A stretch of 64,000 bases of DNA, taken from positions 310,001-374,000 of the forward strand of contig LR594585.1 in the NCBI GenBank assembly GCA_901538445.1. Reading direction: 5' to 3'. Under the pieces are notes generated by a model. It searched no databases and was not told the DNA's origin. It saw only the letters and a program-made list of their open reading frames with translations. A program made the position numbers and the translations under genes. Source of the stretch: Gemmataceae bacterium. Lineage in GTDB: Bacteria > Planctomycetota > Planctomycetia > Gemmatales > Gemmataceae. This document shows, piece after piece, positions 33,436 through 43,421 of the stretch (within the stretch, counting starts at the first letter, position 1; the number at the start of each line of letters is the position of its first letter).

Positions 33436-35421
33436 TTACAGGTCGGTGCGGTAGTAACCGCCGGAGATGCACATGCGGTCCACGACCTGGGTGCGGACCC
33501 AGCGGACCAGGATGGTCTGGCCGGCGGTGATGCCGACCCCCTCGAACGCCGCGTAGGCGTACTTCGTGTTGAACGTGGTCTCGGTCGCCACCGACAGCCC
33601 CACCAGCGACACGTCGCGGCACCGGGCGTACACCGGGTTGTCGATCCCGCCGTCGCCGTGGATCGGGTACAGCGTGATCGGGAACTGCGCCGGGATCCGC
33701 GGGTGCTTCCGCCGGTCGTCGACGTTCTTCAGCTCGCGGCGGATCGACGCGATCATCTGCGGGATCACGTCCTGGGCCTGCCGCGAGAAGTCCTTGTCCG
33801 GGACGCCGAACAGCGTGCCGGTGACGACGATCTCGCCCACCACCTTGCCCGGCGGCGGCAGGTGGACGGTCACCTCGAACCCCGAGTTCTTCGCGGCCCG
33901 CGAGCTGAAGAACCCGCTCGTCACCATCTGCCGGAACACGATCTGCGTCGGCTCGGGCTGCTCGGCGTTCACCCGGAACGTGTCGCGGACGATCGCCAGC
34001 TTGATCGGCACCACCGGCAGCGGCACGGTGCTCGGGAACCGGCAGATCCAGGTGCCGTCGGCCTGGCGGCCGAGGTCGCCGGCCATCTGCGGGATGTGGC
34101 CGCCGGCGGCCGCCTCGCCGAGCACGGCCATCGCGAAGTCGGGCGGGGTCAGCGACGAGTCGTGGGCCGGCATGCCGATGAGCCGGGCCACCGGGACGAC
34201 CGACTTGATCGGGTTGAGCACGACCGCGAACCGCGACGGCGGCGGGGCCGTCGGCTGCGGCTGCTGCGGGGCGACCCGCGCGGCCGACTGCTGCGCGCCG
34301 GACGGGGCCTGCACCACCGACCCGGGCCGGCGGTTGGTCGAGACGAGGGCCGGGAGCCGGCCGGCCGCGCCGGGCCGGGTGATGTTGGCCGCGCCACCCG
34401 GGAGGGTGAAGTTCTGCGTGGACTCGACCGGGTGCCGGCCGCCGGTGTCCACCTCGTCGGCCACCGCGTCGCCGGCCGGCAGGTTCATCTCCGACATCGA
34501 CCGCTGCACCCGCGCCCGCCGCACGTCCATGCCGGAGTTCGGCAGCGCCGTGGCGCTCGACACGCCCAGGAGCGCCTGCACGAACGCGAGGCACGAGCTG
34601 AACCGCTGCTCGGGGTCCTTCGCCAGCGCCTGGAGCACGATCGGCTGGTCGCCGGGCGGCAGGCCGGACAGGTCCGGCTTGGACGACACGTGCTGGAGCA
34701 TGATCTGCTGCGCCGTCTTCCCGTTGTAGGGGAACGTCCCGGTCAACAGTTCCTGGTAGACGAGCGCGAGGCTGTACTGATCGGACCGGTTCGACGGCTC
34801 GCCGCGGAGCGCCTCGGGGGCGACGTACTTGGGGGTGAGCCCGCGGTTCCCGGCGGTCGGGCCGTCCGGGTTGAGCTGGGCCACGAGCCCGTAGTCGCCG
34901 ACCTTGACGTGCCCGGCGACGAGGAACAGGTTGGCCGGCTTCACGTCGAGGTGCTGGAGCCCGTACTTCGCGGAGATCATGTCGAGCGCCTCGGCGGCGT
35001 CGGCGAAGTACGCGAGCAGCTCGTCGCGGGGGATCCCCGGGAGCCCGCACGTGCGGCACTCGCGGAACCGGTCCTGGAGCTGGCGGTCGGCCAGCTCCAT
35101 CACCATGATGAGCTCGCCGCCGACGATCTCGACCCGCTCGAGGGTGAGGAGGAACGGGTGGCGGATCGCCTTGATCTGCTGGAACGCTTCGAGTTCCTGT
35201 GCGAACCGGCGCTCGCCCTGGCCGTCCTCGGACTCGCCGCCGGAGACGAACTTCACGGCCTTGTGGAGCCCGCCGGGGGCCTCGCACTTCCACACCTCGC
35301 CGAACCCGCCCCGGCCCAGCGGCTCCATGAGGCGGTAGCCCGGCAGCGGCTCGGACCCGGCGGCCTTGCTGTACGGTTGGTGCGAACCGCTTTCGGGATT
35401 GGTGGTTACCGGGGGGGGCAT
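33436..35421 (-). CDS. Ser/Thr protein kinase fused to a PilZ domain
   Basis: 661 residues from the ATG at 35421; a longer in-frame start at 35514 would lie inside the likely promoter. The kinase domain spans about 29-300: Gly loop LGRGGFGEVW, AVKF lysine, E in QELEAF, catalytic loop HLDVKPANLFL, GDYGL, and YVAPEAL. The usual HRD reads HLD and DFG reads DYG, but the catalytic Asp, Lys and Asn remain. A Pro/Ala-rich linker (300-420) and an unassigned domain (430-560, NPIKSVVPVARLIGMPAHDSSL onward) lead to a PilZ domain from about 570, with RRKHPR and CRDVSLVGLSV matching the RxxxR and (D/N)xSxxG c-di-GMP motifs. Likely a cytoplasmic kinase coupled to c-di-GMP. Confidence 0.88.
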   Translation of the reverse strand: MPPPVTTNPESGSHQPYSKAAGSEPLPGYRLMEPLGRGGFGEVWKCEAPGGLHKAVKFVSGGESEDGQGERRFAQELEAFQQIKAIRHPFLLTLERVEIVGGELIMVMELADRQLQDRFRECRTCGLPGIPRDELLAYFADAAEALDMISAKYGLQHLDVKPANLFLVAGHVKVGDYGLVAQLNPDGPTAGNRGLTPKYVAPEALRGEPSNRSDQYSLALVYQELLTGTFPYNGKTAQQIMLQHVSSKPDLSGLPPGDQPIVLQALAKDPEQRFSSCLAFVQALLGVSSATALPNSGMDVRRARVQRSMSEMNLPAGDAVADEVDTGGRHPVESTQNFTLPGGAANITRPGAAGRLPALVSTNRRPGSVVQAPSGAQQSAARVAPQQPQPTAPPPSRFAVVLNPIKSVVPVARLIGMPAHDSSLTPPDFAMAVLGEAAAGGHIPQMAGDLGRQADGTWICRFPSTVPLPVVPIKLAIVRDTFRVNAEQPEPTQIVFRQMVTSGFFSSRAAKNSGFEVTVHLPPPGKVVGEIVVTGTLFGVPDKDFSRQAQDVIPQMIASIRRELKNVDDRRKHPRIPAQFPITLYPIHGDGGIDNPVYARCRDVSLVGLSVATETTFNTKYAYAAFEGVGITAGQTILVRWVRTQVVDRMCISGGYYRTDL

Positions 35422-35485
35422 GGGGCTGCCGGTTGAGGTCCGCGTGGACTGCGTGTTAGTTGAGGATAAGTCATAATTCGCCCCC

Positions 35486-35515
35486 AGTATAGAGAGAATT
35501 GGGGGGTCGCACAAA
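35486..35515 (-). promoter_or_regulatory. Sigma70-like promoter for the kinase-PilZ gene
   Basis: On the minus strand TTTGTG (35515-35510) and TATACT (35491-35486) are 18 bp apart in an unusually A/T-rich spot. Transcription would start near 35479, giving a leader of about 58 bases to the ATG at 35421, which argues against the longer start at 35514. Confidence 0.5.
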
Positions 35516-35721
35516 CCGAGTGTCCCGCCAGCGGAGAGAAATCACGAAGTCGTGTTCGAACACACGTCCATACGCGATACCCTCGCCGCGCGACACCATC
35601 TGACTGTACCAATGCTGTGCAGCCCCACCAAGTGCAAGTCGCGGCAAACAGCGCTGGCACACGTGGCTCACCACGGTGCCTCGGGGAGAGTGCGAGACGG
35701 CGGGCATATTGTTCAACGCGC
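35516..35721. other. Spacer upstream of the kinase promoter
   Basis: About 200 bases between two genes on the same strand. It contains a small dyad (GTGTTCGAACAC near 35550-35561) and no supported reading frame. The dyad lies upstream of the kinase promoter and could be an operator. Confidence 0.3.
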
Positions 35722-37455
35722 TCACCTGTCGCGCAGCGCCGCGGGGAGCGGAAAGTCGGCCTTCCGCGGCGGGCGCACGCCGAGCCACTTCGAGAAGATC
35801 GCGGCCATCGCCTGCGGGGTCGTGGGCTCGGTGAGGGCCCCGCCCCCGACCCCGGGGCCGAACACCATCAGCGGCACGTGGCGGTCGTAGTCGTAGGGGG
35901 AGCCGTGCGTGGTGCCGGTGCCGCTCGCCCCTGACGGGAGGTCCCACTCGCGCATCAGAACGAACACGTCGCCACTCCGGCCCGGGTACGCCGACCGCTT
36001 CACCAGCGCGAGGAGCGGGTCCGCGGCCGGGGCGCGCGACTCCAGTTCGGCGCGGGTGTAGGCGCGGGCCACGCTCGGGTGCGTCGCGAGGAACCCGGCC
36101 ACGGTCGCGGCGGCCGCCTCGCGGGTCGTGCCGGCCGCGGCCAGGGTCTTCGCGTCGAAGTACAGCCACGGGACCGGGGTGGCCGCGAACCACCCCGGCT
36201 TCTTGTCGCCGGCCGCCGCGGGCGGCCCGAACGTCGCCGTCAGGTGCCGGTCGGCGGCCGCGACGAGCGAGCCCGGGTCCACCCGCCGCGCGTCGAGCCC
36301 GCGGGCCCGCGACGCCTCGGGCAGCGGGCACGCCCCGTGGTCGGCGGTGATCCCGACGAGGTAGTTCCCGGCCCCGACCTTCGCGTCGAGGAACCGGAGC
36401 AGCTCGGCGACCACCTCGTCGCTGCGGAGCGTGACGTCGAGCACCTCCTGCGAGTCCGGCCCCCAGGTGTGGCCGATCAGGTCGTTCGACGAGAAGCTGA
36501 CCACGAGCAGGTCGGGCACGTCGTCGGCCCCGAGCCCCTCGGCGGCCACGCACTCCTTGGCGAACTGGAGCAGGAGGTCGTTGCCGAACGGCGAGTTCGC
36601 CAGCGCCTCGTAGTACTCCTTGCCGGGCTTGTCCCGGCCCCCGGTGTTCGGGTGCGGGAACCCGACCCCCTGCCGCCACACCTTGTCCTTGTCCTTGCCG
36701 TCGCGGACCTGCACCCCCGAGCCCTCGCCCGGGCCGGCGTCGGCCCCGCTCCACGTCGGGTAGTCCACGTCGGCGCGGGACCGGGTCCAGTCCTTCCCGA
36801 ACCAGGCGTCGATCGCGCCCGAGGCGTTGAACCGCTCGGCCCACTCCGGGAGCCGGTCCGCGTAGTACGTGGACGTGACGAACCGGCGGTCGAACCAGAA
36901 CGCGCCGTCGGGCCGCTTGCCGGTCGGGAGGATCGCGGACCGGTCCTTGAGGGACAGCCCGAACACCTTCGCGCCGGGCCGCTGGGCCTTGAGCGCGTCG
37001 GCGACCGTCTCGGCGAGCATCCGGTCCGGGTTGCCGACGTCGCCCTTCCGGGCCGCGAGGTGCGGCAGGGCCGGGACGAACTCGTACCGCGGCGACCCGG
37101 CGCAGTACACCGTGGCCCCGCCCTCGTACCAGGCGTTGTCGATGATCCCGTGCCGGTCCGGGCACGTGCCGCTCAGGACCGAGGCGTGCCCGGGGCCGGT
37201 CGTGGTCCGGGCGTAGGGGTAGTGGCACCGGGTGAACCACGCGCCCTGCGACTGGACGCGGGCGAACCCGTCGCGCCCGAACAGGGGCCGCCACCGGTCC
37301 ACGAAGTCGCCGCGGAGCTGGTCGAACACGACGAGGACCGCGAGCCGCACCCGCGGCGGGCCGGGCGGCCCGGACCGCACCGCGACAAGGGCGGCGGCGA
37401 CCGCCGCGGCGACGACCGCGGCGAGCAGCGCGGGGGCGGCGGCGAGGTGGCGCAT
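35722..37455 (-). CDS. Alkaline-phosphatase-superfamily phosphodiesterase, membrane-anchored or exported
   Basis: 577 residues from the ATG at 37455. The N terminus (LAAAPALLAAVVAAAVAAALVAV) is a signal or anchor. Then come type I phosphodiesterase/nucleotide pyrophosphatase elements: metal-binding VVFDQLRGDF, nucleophile region ARTTTGPGHASVLSGTCPDRHGI (Thr of TTGPGH), SFSSNDLIGHTWGP, GITADHGACPLPE and GSPYDYDRHVPLMVFGPGV. These supply the Asp/His ligands for two metals. The protein probably hydrolyses phosphomono- or diesters outside the cytoplasm, and the length suits the PafA-like group. A long in-frame upstream extension lacks coding character and was excluded. Confidence 0.9.
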   Translation of the reverse strand: MRHLAAAPALLAAVVAAAVAAALVAVRSGPPGPPRVRLAVLVVFDQLRGDFVDRWRPLFGRDGFARVQSQGAWFTRCHYPYARTTTGPGHASVLSGTCPDRHGIIDNAWYEGGATVYCAGSPRYEFVPALPHLAARKGDVGNPDRMLAETVADALKAQRPGAKVFGLSLKDRSAILPTGKRPDGAFWFDRRFVTSTYYADRLPEWAERFNASGAIDAWFGKDWTRSRADVDYPTWSGADAGPGEGSGVQVRDGKDKDKVWRQGVGFPHPNTGGRDKPGKEYYEALANSPFGNDLLLQFAKECVAAEGLGADDVPDLLVVSFSSNDLIGHTWGPDSQEVLDVTLRSDEVVAELLRFLDAKVGAGNYLVGITADHGACPLPEASRARGLDARRVDPGSLVAAADRHLTATFGPPAAAGDKKPGWFAATPVPWLYFDAKTLAAAGTTREAAAATVAGFLATHPSVARAYTRAELESRAPAADPLLALVKRSAYPGRSGDVFVLMREWDLPSGASGTGTTHGSPYDYDRHVPLMVFGPGVGGGALTEPTTPQAMAAIFSKWLGVRPPRKADFPLPAALRDR

Positions 37456-37752
37456 GTGCGGGGCCGGGGGTGCGGGGCGCGGCGGTACGCGGGGTGTTGT
37501 ATGCCCCTTGGGGGCAACGCCGCTCCCCGCGAACGGAAATTCCGTTGTGCGGGGCCGGAGCCCGGCGAGCCCCCGCACAACGGCCCCGCAGCGGCCGGCC
37601 CGGCTCACCCGGGGGCCGGGAGCCGCGCACGACCCCCCCAACCTGCGCTCACGGCAGGTCCGCCCGGCCGCACATCCCGACCCCGGCCGGACGCCCCTCG
37701 CGCTCCCGCACCTCCCCGATATCATTGAAGTTGCGACGAGGGGAGGACCGGA

Positions 37753-38685
37753 GTGCGAGTGCTGAAGGCGGACGAGAGCGAAGTCCTGGACCTGGCGTTC
37801 AGCCCCGACGGGCGGGCGCTGGCCGCGGCCGTCACGGCCGACTTCGACGGCGTCTACCTGTGGAACCTCGACTCGGCGGCGACCGTCCCGGTGCGGCTCG
37901 AGACCGAGGGCGCGTACCGCGGCGGGCTCGGGTTCTCGACCGACAACCGGTCCCTCGGGTGGCTCGAACCGGCCGCCCGCCGGGTGTACGACCGCGACGA
38001 GCGGGTCATGTCGCGGGCCTCGTTCGAGGTGCTTCGGAACACCCACGGCATCGCACAGAGCCCGGACGGGGCGCGGGTCATCTCGCAGCACGGGCTTCCG
38101 GACTACGCGCTCAACGGGTGGCGGCCCGAGGGCGACGAGTGGGTGCGGACGTGGTCCCTCTCGACCGCCGAACTCGCCGTCGAGAGCGTGACCCTGTCCG
38201 ACGACGGGCGGCTGTTCGCGATGCTCACCCGGTCGGCCGTCGGCGACCGGTGGGCGAGCAACCCGCGGCGGGTCGAGGTCCGCGACGCCGCGACCGGGGC
38301 GCTCCGGGGCGTGGGCGAGTACCCGTACACCTACGCCGAGCCGCTCCTGTTCTCGCCCGACGGCCGGCAGCTCGTCGGGTTCAACGACATGACGCTGCTC
38401 GTGTGGCCGGTGCCGGACGTGGGCGCGCTCGGCGCGCCGCGGCTGGTCCGCAACGACAGCCGCAAGCAGTTCACCGCGCTCGCGTACCACCCGACCGGCC
38501 GCCGCCTGTACGCGACCAGCAACGACACGACGGTCCACGTGTTCGACACCGAGAACTGGAACTGGGTCGGGCGGTTCACCTGGCACCTCGGGCGGCTCAA
38601 GGCGGTCGCGGTCAGCCCCGACGGCACCCTCGCGGCCGCCGGCGGCGACAAGGGCGACATCGTCATCTGGGACGTGGACGGGTGA
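37753..38685 (+). CDS. WD40-repeat protein
   Basis: 310 residues from a GTG at 37753, preceded by GGGGAGGACCGGA. At least four WD-like blades are visible: VLDLAFSPDGRALAAAV..YLWNL, HGIAQSPDGARVIS, PLLFSPDGRQLVGFNDMTLLVWPV, FTALAYHPTGRRLYATSNDTTVHVFD and LKAVAVSPDGTLAAAGGDKGDIVIWDV. This is shorter than a full seven-blade propeller, so it may be incomplete or pair with a partner. No signal peptide. WD40 proteins are scaffolds; in planctomycetes they are often linked to kinase signalling, but the neighbours here do not settle the partner. Confidence 0.85.
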   Translation: MRVLKADESEVLDLAFSPDGRALAAAVTADFDGVYLWNLDSAATVPVRLETEGAYRGGLGFSTDNRSLGWLEPAARRVYDRDERVMSRASFEVLRNTHGIAQSPDGARVISQHGLPDYALNGWRPEGDEWVRTWSLSTAELAVESVTLSDDGRLFAMLTRSAVGDRWASNPRRVEVRDAATGALRGVGEYPYTYAEPLLFSPDGRQLVGFNDMTLLVWPVPDVGALGAPRLVRNDSRKQFTALAYHPTGRRLYATSNDTTVHVFDTENWNWVGRFTWHLGRLKAVAVSPDGTLAAAGGDKGDIVIWDVDG

Positions 38686-38686
38686 G

Positions 38687-38714
38687 GTGGTGAGTGGTGA
38701 GTGGTGAGTGGTTT
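38687..38714. repeat. Heptamer direct repeat (GGTGAGT)
   Basis: Three and a half copies of GGTGAGT/GTGAGTG directly after the WD40 stop codon. There is no opposite arm here; a family C palindrome follows at once. It has the period and composition of the arms of the 7-bp palindromes, so it may be a half element. Confidence 0.7.
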
Positions 38715-38715
38715 G

Positions 38716-38859
38716 AGCCCCGGAGGGGCGGCGGATGGTAGCCAGGGGTGGAGCGAGTCCGCGAGCGCAACCCCTGGTTCTTGAGCGATGGCCTCGGACC
38801 AGGGGTTTGCCCGAAGCGGGCCGCACCCCTGGCTACCATCCGCCGCCCCGTCCGGGGCT
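38716..38859. repeat. Family C palindrome (AGCCCCGGAGGGG / GTAGCCAGGGGTGG type)
   Basis: A 144-bp inverted element. The left arm runs AGCCCCGGAGGGGC, GGCGGATGGTAGCCAGGGG, then a stem-loop with GAGCGAGTCCGCGAGCGC. The right arm has ACCAGGGGTTTGCCCG, GGCCGCACCCCTGGCTACC and CCGGGGCT. A second copy, with its halves in the opposite order, is at 44769-44962. It occupies the gap between the WD40 gene and rpsA and leaves about 180 bases for the rpsA promoter. Confidence 0.9.
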
Positions 38860-39042
38860 ACAAAGCGTCGCCCGCCCGGCAAATCTGTCACGACCGGCGC
38901 GTTCCCCTGTTGCCGTTCTTCCCGGCTCGCTACAATTCCCAATCTTCGCTCCCGATGATGCCGCACGCGCGTGGCGGCCGGGGCCGGAGCCGTCCCCGAA
39001 CCCCTGCGCACCCGGCATTCCGGGCAACCGACACCCCCACTT

Positions 39043-40902
<1,860 letters not shown>

Positions 40903-40931
40903 CGCGGCCCCTCAGCCCGTGACCGACCACG

Positions 40932-40959
40932 CAGCCCCCGGCCCGCCGGGGGCTGTTTT
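40932..40959 (+). terminator. Rho-independent terminator of rpsA
   Basis: CAGCCCCCGGC (40932-40942) pairs perfectly with GCCGGGGGCTG (40945-40955) and is followed by TTTT, 30 bases past the rpsA stop. This is the only classical hairpin plus T-run I found in the window. Confidence 0.85.
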
Positions 40960-41129
40960 CGTTGGGCGCGGCTCCCGGCTCGCCCCGCGGGACCGGCCCC
41001 CAAAAATCCGGCGCGAGAATTCTCGGCCGGCGGCGAACTTTCCTCAAACCGCCGCCCCGGGTCGCCCGTCTATTCGGTACGCTGGACCTCTCCCCGGCGA
41101 CGTTGTTCATTTCCCTGGAGTACGCAGTA

Positions 41130-41822
41130 ATGATCACCGCGCTCACGCTGTCCCTCGCGCTCGCCGCGCCGGTCCCGGCCACCCCCGCCCCGGTCGCCAC
41201 CGGGGCCGCCCCGCGGGTCGTCGAGATGAAGGCCGACGCCAGCGGCAAGGTGATGGTCACCGTCACCCGCATGGAGAAGGTCCAGATCGCCGCCGGGGCC
41301 GCGATCGCCCCGATCGGCGGCGGGAACGCCCCCCCGCCGGCCCAGTTGGTGCGCGAGATGCCGGTCACCAAGGCGGTCGAACTCGCCGAGGTCAAGGACC
41401 TGTCGTTCACCCAGGCCGACGGCATGAAGGTCGAGGCCGAGGCCGCGATGAAGAAGCTGGCCCAGGGCGCGGTCGTGGTGATGACCAGCGACGGCAAGGC
41501 GGTGAGCCCCGTGTTCCTGAAGGTGTTCAAGGACGACACGCTCGTCCTGGTGTCGCCCGAGTTCGTGGTCCCGGTCGGCGGGATCGGCGGCGGCGTCGGC
41601 AAGCCCGGCGTCATCGGCCGCCCGGGCGGCGTGGTTCGCCCGCTCCCGGCCCCGATCCAGGGCGGCGGGATCCAGATCCAGCCCGGCGTGATCAAGATCC
41701 TCCCGGCCCCGGTCGATCTGCCGGCCCCGGTCGACGAGGTCGCCCCGGTCGCCCCGGCGGTGCTGCCCGCCCCGGCCCTGCCGATGGTGGACAAGACCCC
41801 GAAGCCCGCTCCGGTGAAGTGA
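41130..41822 (+). CDS. Exported protein of unknown function (paralogue of 42096 gene)
   Basis: 230 residues from the ATG at 41130 (GGAG 8 bases upstream). Signal peptide MITALTLSLALAAPVPA. The mature part shares with the neighbour at 42096 the string APRVVxxKA(D/E)xSGxVxVT, then a module of about 75 residues: KDLSFTQADGMKVEAEAAMKKLAQGAVVVMTSDGKAVSPVFLKVF, then KDDTLVLVSPEFV. The C terminus is Pro/Gly/Ile-rich (GRPGGVVRPLPAPIQGGGIQI). No named family. The DxTxVxVSPE ending of each module suggests a compact alpha/beta fold. Confidence 0.75.
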   Translation: MITALTLSLALAAPVPATPAPVATGAAPRVVEMKADASGKVMVTVTRMEKVQIAAGAAIAPIGGGNAPPPAQLVREMPVTKAVELAEVKDLSFTQADGMKVEAEAAMKKLAQGAVVVMTSDGKAVSPVFLKVFKDDTLVLVSPEFVVPVGGIGGGVGKPGVIGRPGGVVRPLPAPIQGGGIQIQPGVIKILPAPVDLPAPVDEVAPVAPAVLPAPALPMVDKTPKPAPVK

Positions 41823-41854
41823 GTCGGCAGGTGCGGAACCGCGACTCCTCCGGA

Positions 41855-41960
41855 CCCGGGCAACGCCCCGGGCTGAGGTTGTCGCAGGCCTTCAGCCTGC
41901 ACGACCCCGGTGGTGACCCCGAAGGGGGCACACAACCCGAGCCCGGGGCACCGCCCCGGG
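41855..41960. repeat. Family D multi-armed palindrome, first copy
   Basis: A CCCGGGCAACGCCCCGGG hairpin, a closing stem AGGTTGT...ACAACCC, an inner hairpin GCAGGCCTTCAGCCTGC, a second inner hairpin with GACCCCGAAGGGGGC, and a terminal CCCGGGGCACCGCCCCGGG hairpin. The predicted shape is branched, like a cloverleaf. Copies at 43183 (same orientation) and 47593 (opposite orientation) keep all arms. This copy follows the exported-protein gene at 41130. Confidence 0.92.
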
Positions 41961-42095
41961 TGTGGGAGCGACGAGGTGAACCGCGCACTCCCCGGACTGT
42001 AACACGTCGGCCAGATTCTTTACACCTCCCCCGCCGCCGCGTAGAGTAGGACAGCCCCCGCAGCACACCGCCGACGCGCTCCCGAGGAACCCGCC

Positions 42096-43136
42096 ATGCT
42101 CACGTCCCTGCTCGTCGCCGCGGCGGTCGCCGCACCGGCCGCCCCCGTGCCCAAGGACGCCGCCCCGCACGTGACCGGCCCGGCCCCGCGGGTCGTGGCC
42201 GCGAAGGCCGAGCCGAGCGGCGGCGTGTGGGTCACCGCCCACGTGTACCAGAAGCAGAAGGTCCAGCAGAACTTCTTCGTGGTCGAGAACGGCAAGCAGG
42301 TGATGAAGACGCAGGAGGTCGAGCAGGTCACGTCGCAGTACGTCCGCAAGTCGCTCGCCGACTTTGGCGGCAACTTCGCGACCGCCGACGGCACCCCGCT
42401 CTCAGCCGAGGCCGCGACCCAGCGGGTCAAGGACGGGGCCACGCTCCTCGTCACCGCCGACGGCAAGCCGGTGGACGCGGGCTGGCTCCGCACCGTCCAC
42501 GGCGACACGGTCGTCATGACGGCCGACGGGCTCGGCGAGGCGTACTTCGTGTGCGGGCACGACCCGTACCCCTCGACCCCGTCGCCCCGGCTCGTGCTGC
42601 TCGCCGCCGACGACAAGGGCGAGGTGCGGGTGCCGGTGAACCCGAACCCGAACGTCAACGGGGTGTACTACGGCGGCAAGGCCCGGTTCCGCGGCAACGC
42701 CAACATCATGATCGAGGGCGACGCGATGATCGGCGGCGCGCCGGCCGTCGCGGACCCGGGCACCCCCGCCGGGGCCGACGGCAAGAAGCCGCTCACCGAC
42801 CTCAAGTTCGACGCCTACGACGTGACCGGCAAGCTGGTCAACAAGGGCGAGGCGCTGGAGCGGCTGAAGGCCGGCGGGATGGTGATCGTCGCCGGCGACT
42901 ACCGGTTCCCGGACGCGAACTACCTCAAGGCGTTCCGCGACGACGTGCTGGTGATCGTCTCGCCGGAACTGGTGTTCCAGCCCGGCCAGCCGAACCCGTT
43001 CGACCGCGCGACGGCGAAGCCGGGCGCGCCCGCGGCGAAGCCGGTGCCGGTCGCGCAACCGGCCATCCAGATCGCGCCGGCGATCGCCGCCCCCGCGGTC
43101 ATCAAGCGGGTACAGGTGCAGCAGATCGAGAAGTGA
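42096..43136 (+). CDS. Exported protein of unknown function with a duplicated module
   Basis: 346 residues, ATG at 42096 preceded by GAGGAAC. Signal peptide MLTSLLVAAAVAAPAAPVP, then APRVVAAKAEPSGGVWVT as in the 41130 protein. Two copies of the shared module are present: about residues 88-150 (NFATADGTPLSAEAATQRVKDGATLLVTADGKPV, then HGDTVVMTADGL) and about 230-290 (DAYDVTGKLVNKGEALERLKAGGMVIVAGD, then FRDDVLVIVSPELV). Between them is a glycine/asparagine-rich stretch. The single module in the neighbour and two here point to local duplication. Role unknown. Confidence 0.75.
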   Translation: MLTSLLVAAAVAAPAAPVPKDAAPHVTGPAPRVVAAKAEPSGGVWVTAHVYQKQKVQQNFFVVENGKQVMKTQEVEQVTSQYVRKSLADFGGNFATADGTPLSAEAATQRVKDGATLLVTADGKPVDAGWLRTVHGDTVVMTADGLGEAYFVCGHDPYPSTPSPRLVLLAADDKGEVRVPVNPNPNVNGVYYGGKARFRGNANIMIEGDAMIGGAPAVADPGTPAGADGKKPLTDLKFDAYDVTGKLVNKGEALERLKAGGMVIVAGDYRFPDANYLKAFRDDVLVIVSPELVFQPGQPNPFDRATAKPGAPAAKPVPVAQPAIQIAPAIAAPAVIKRVQVQQIEK

Positions 43137-43182
43137 GCGAGCGCCCGGGGCTCGCGGTTTGGAGAGCCGTTGACGCCTCGGA

Positions 43183-43289
43183 CCCGGGGCGTTGCCCCCG
43201 GCTCAGGTTGTCGCAGACCTTCGGCCTGCAAAACACCGGTGATGACCCCGAAGGGGTCGGACAACCCCAGCCCAGGGCACCGCCCTGGG
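43183..43289. repeat. Family D multi-armed palindrome, second copy
   Basis: Same order of arms as 41855-41960: CCCGGGGC hairpin, AGGTTGT closing strand, GCAGACCTTCGGCCTGC hairpin, GACCCCGAAGGGGTC hairpin, ACAACCCC, and a terminal CCAGGGCACCGCCCTGG hairpin. The terminal stem has compensated changes (CCAGGG/CCCTGG in place of CCGGGG/CCCCGG), which supports selection on the paired structure. Confidence 0.92.
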
Positions 43290-43421
43290 TGTGAGAGCGA
43301 CCCCCCCCGCTCGCCGGTGCCCCGCCCCGCCGCGTTCGCACCAGATTCTCGTTGCCGCACCTTCCCGCCTCGTTTACGCTCGTCTCTGCTGCCACCACTC
43401 CCCACCTCGCTCGCTGCCGCC

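Noticed and set aside
37456-38826. A 457-residue upstream extension of the phosphodiesterase gene
   Set aside because: It lies antisense to the WD40 gene and reads as Arg/Gly/Val-rich filler; the ATG at 37455 opens a proper signal/anchor.
41855-41960. Possible tRNA gene, because the folded element is cloverleaf-like
   Set aside because: Arm lengths and conserved tRNA bases (T-loop TTCGA in context, acceptor CCA region) do not fit, and the element occurs in three copies with hairpins on both sides.
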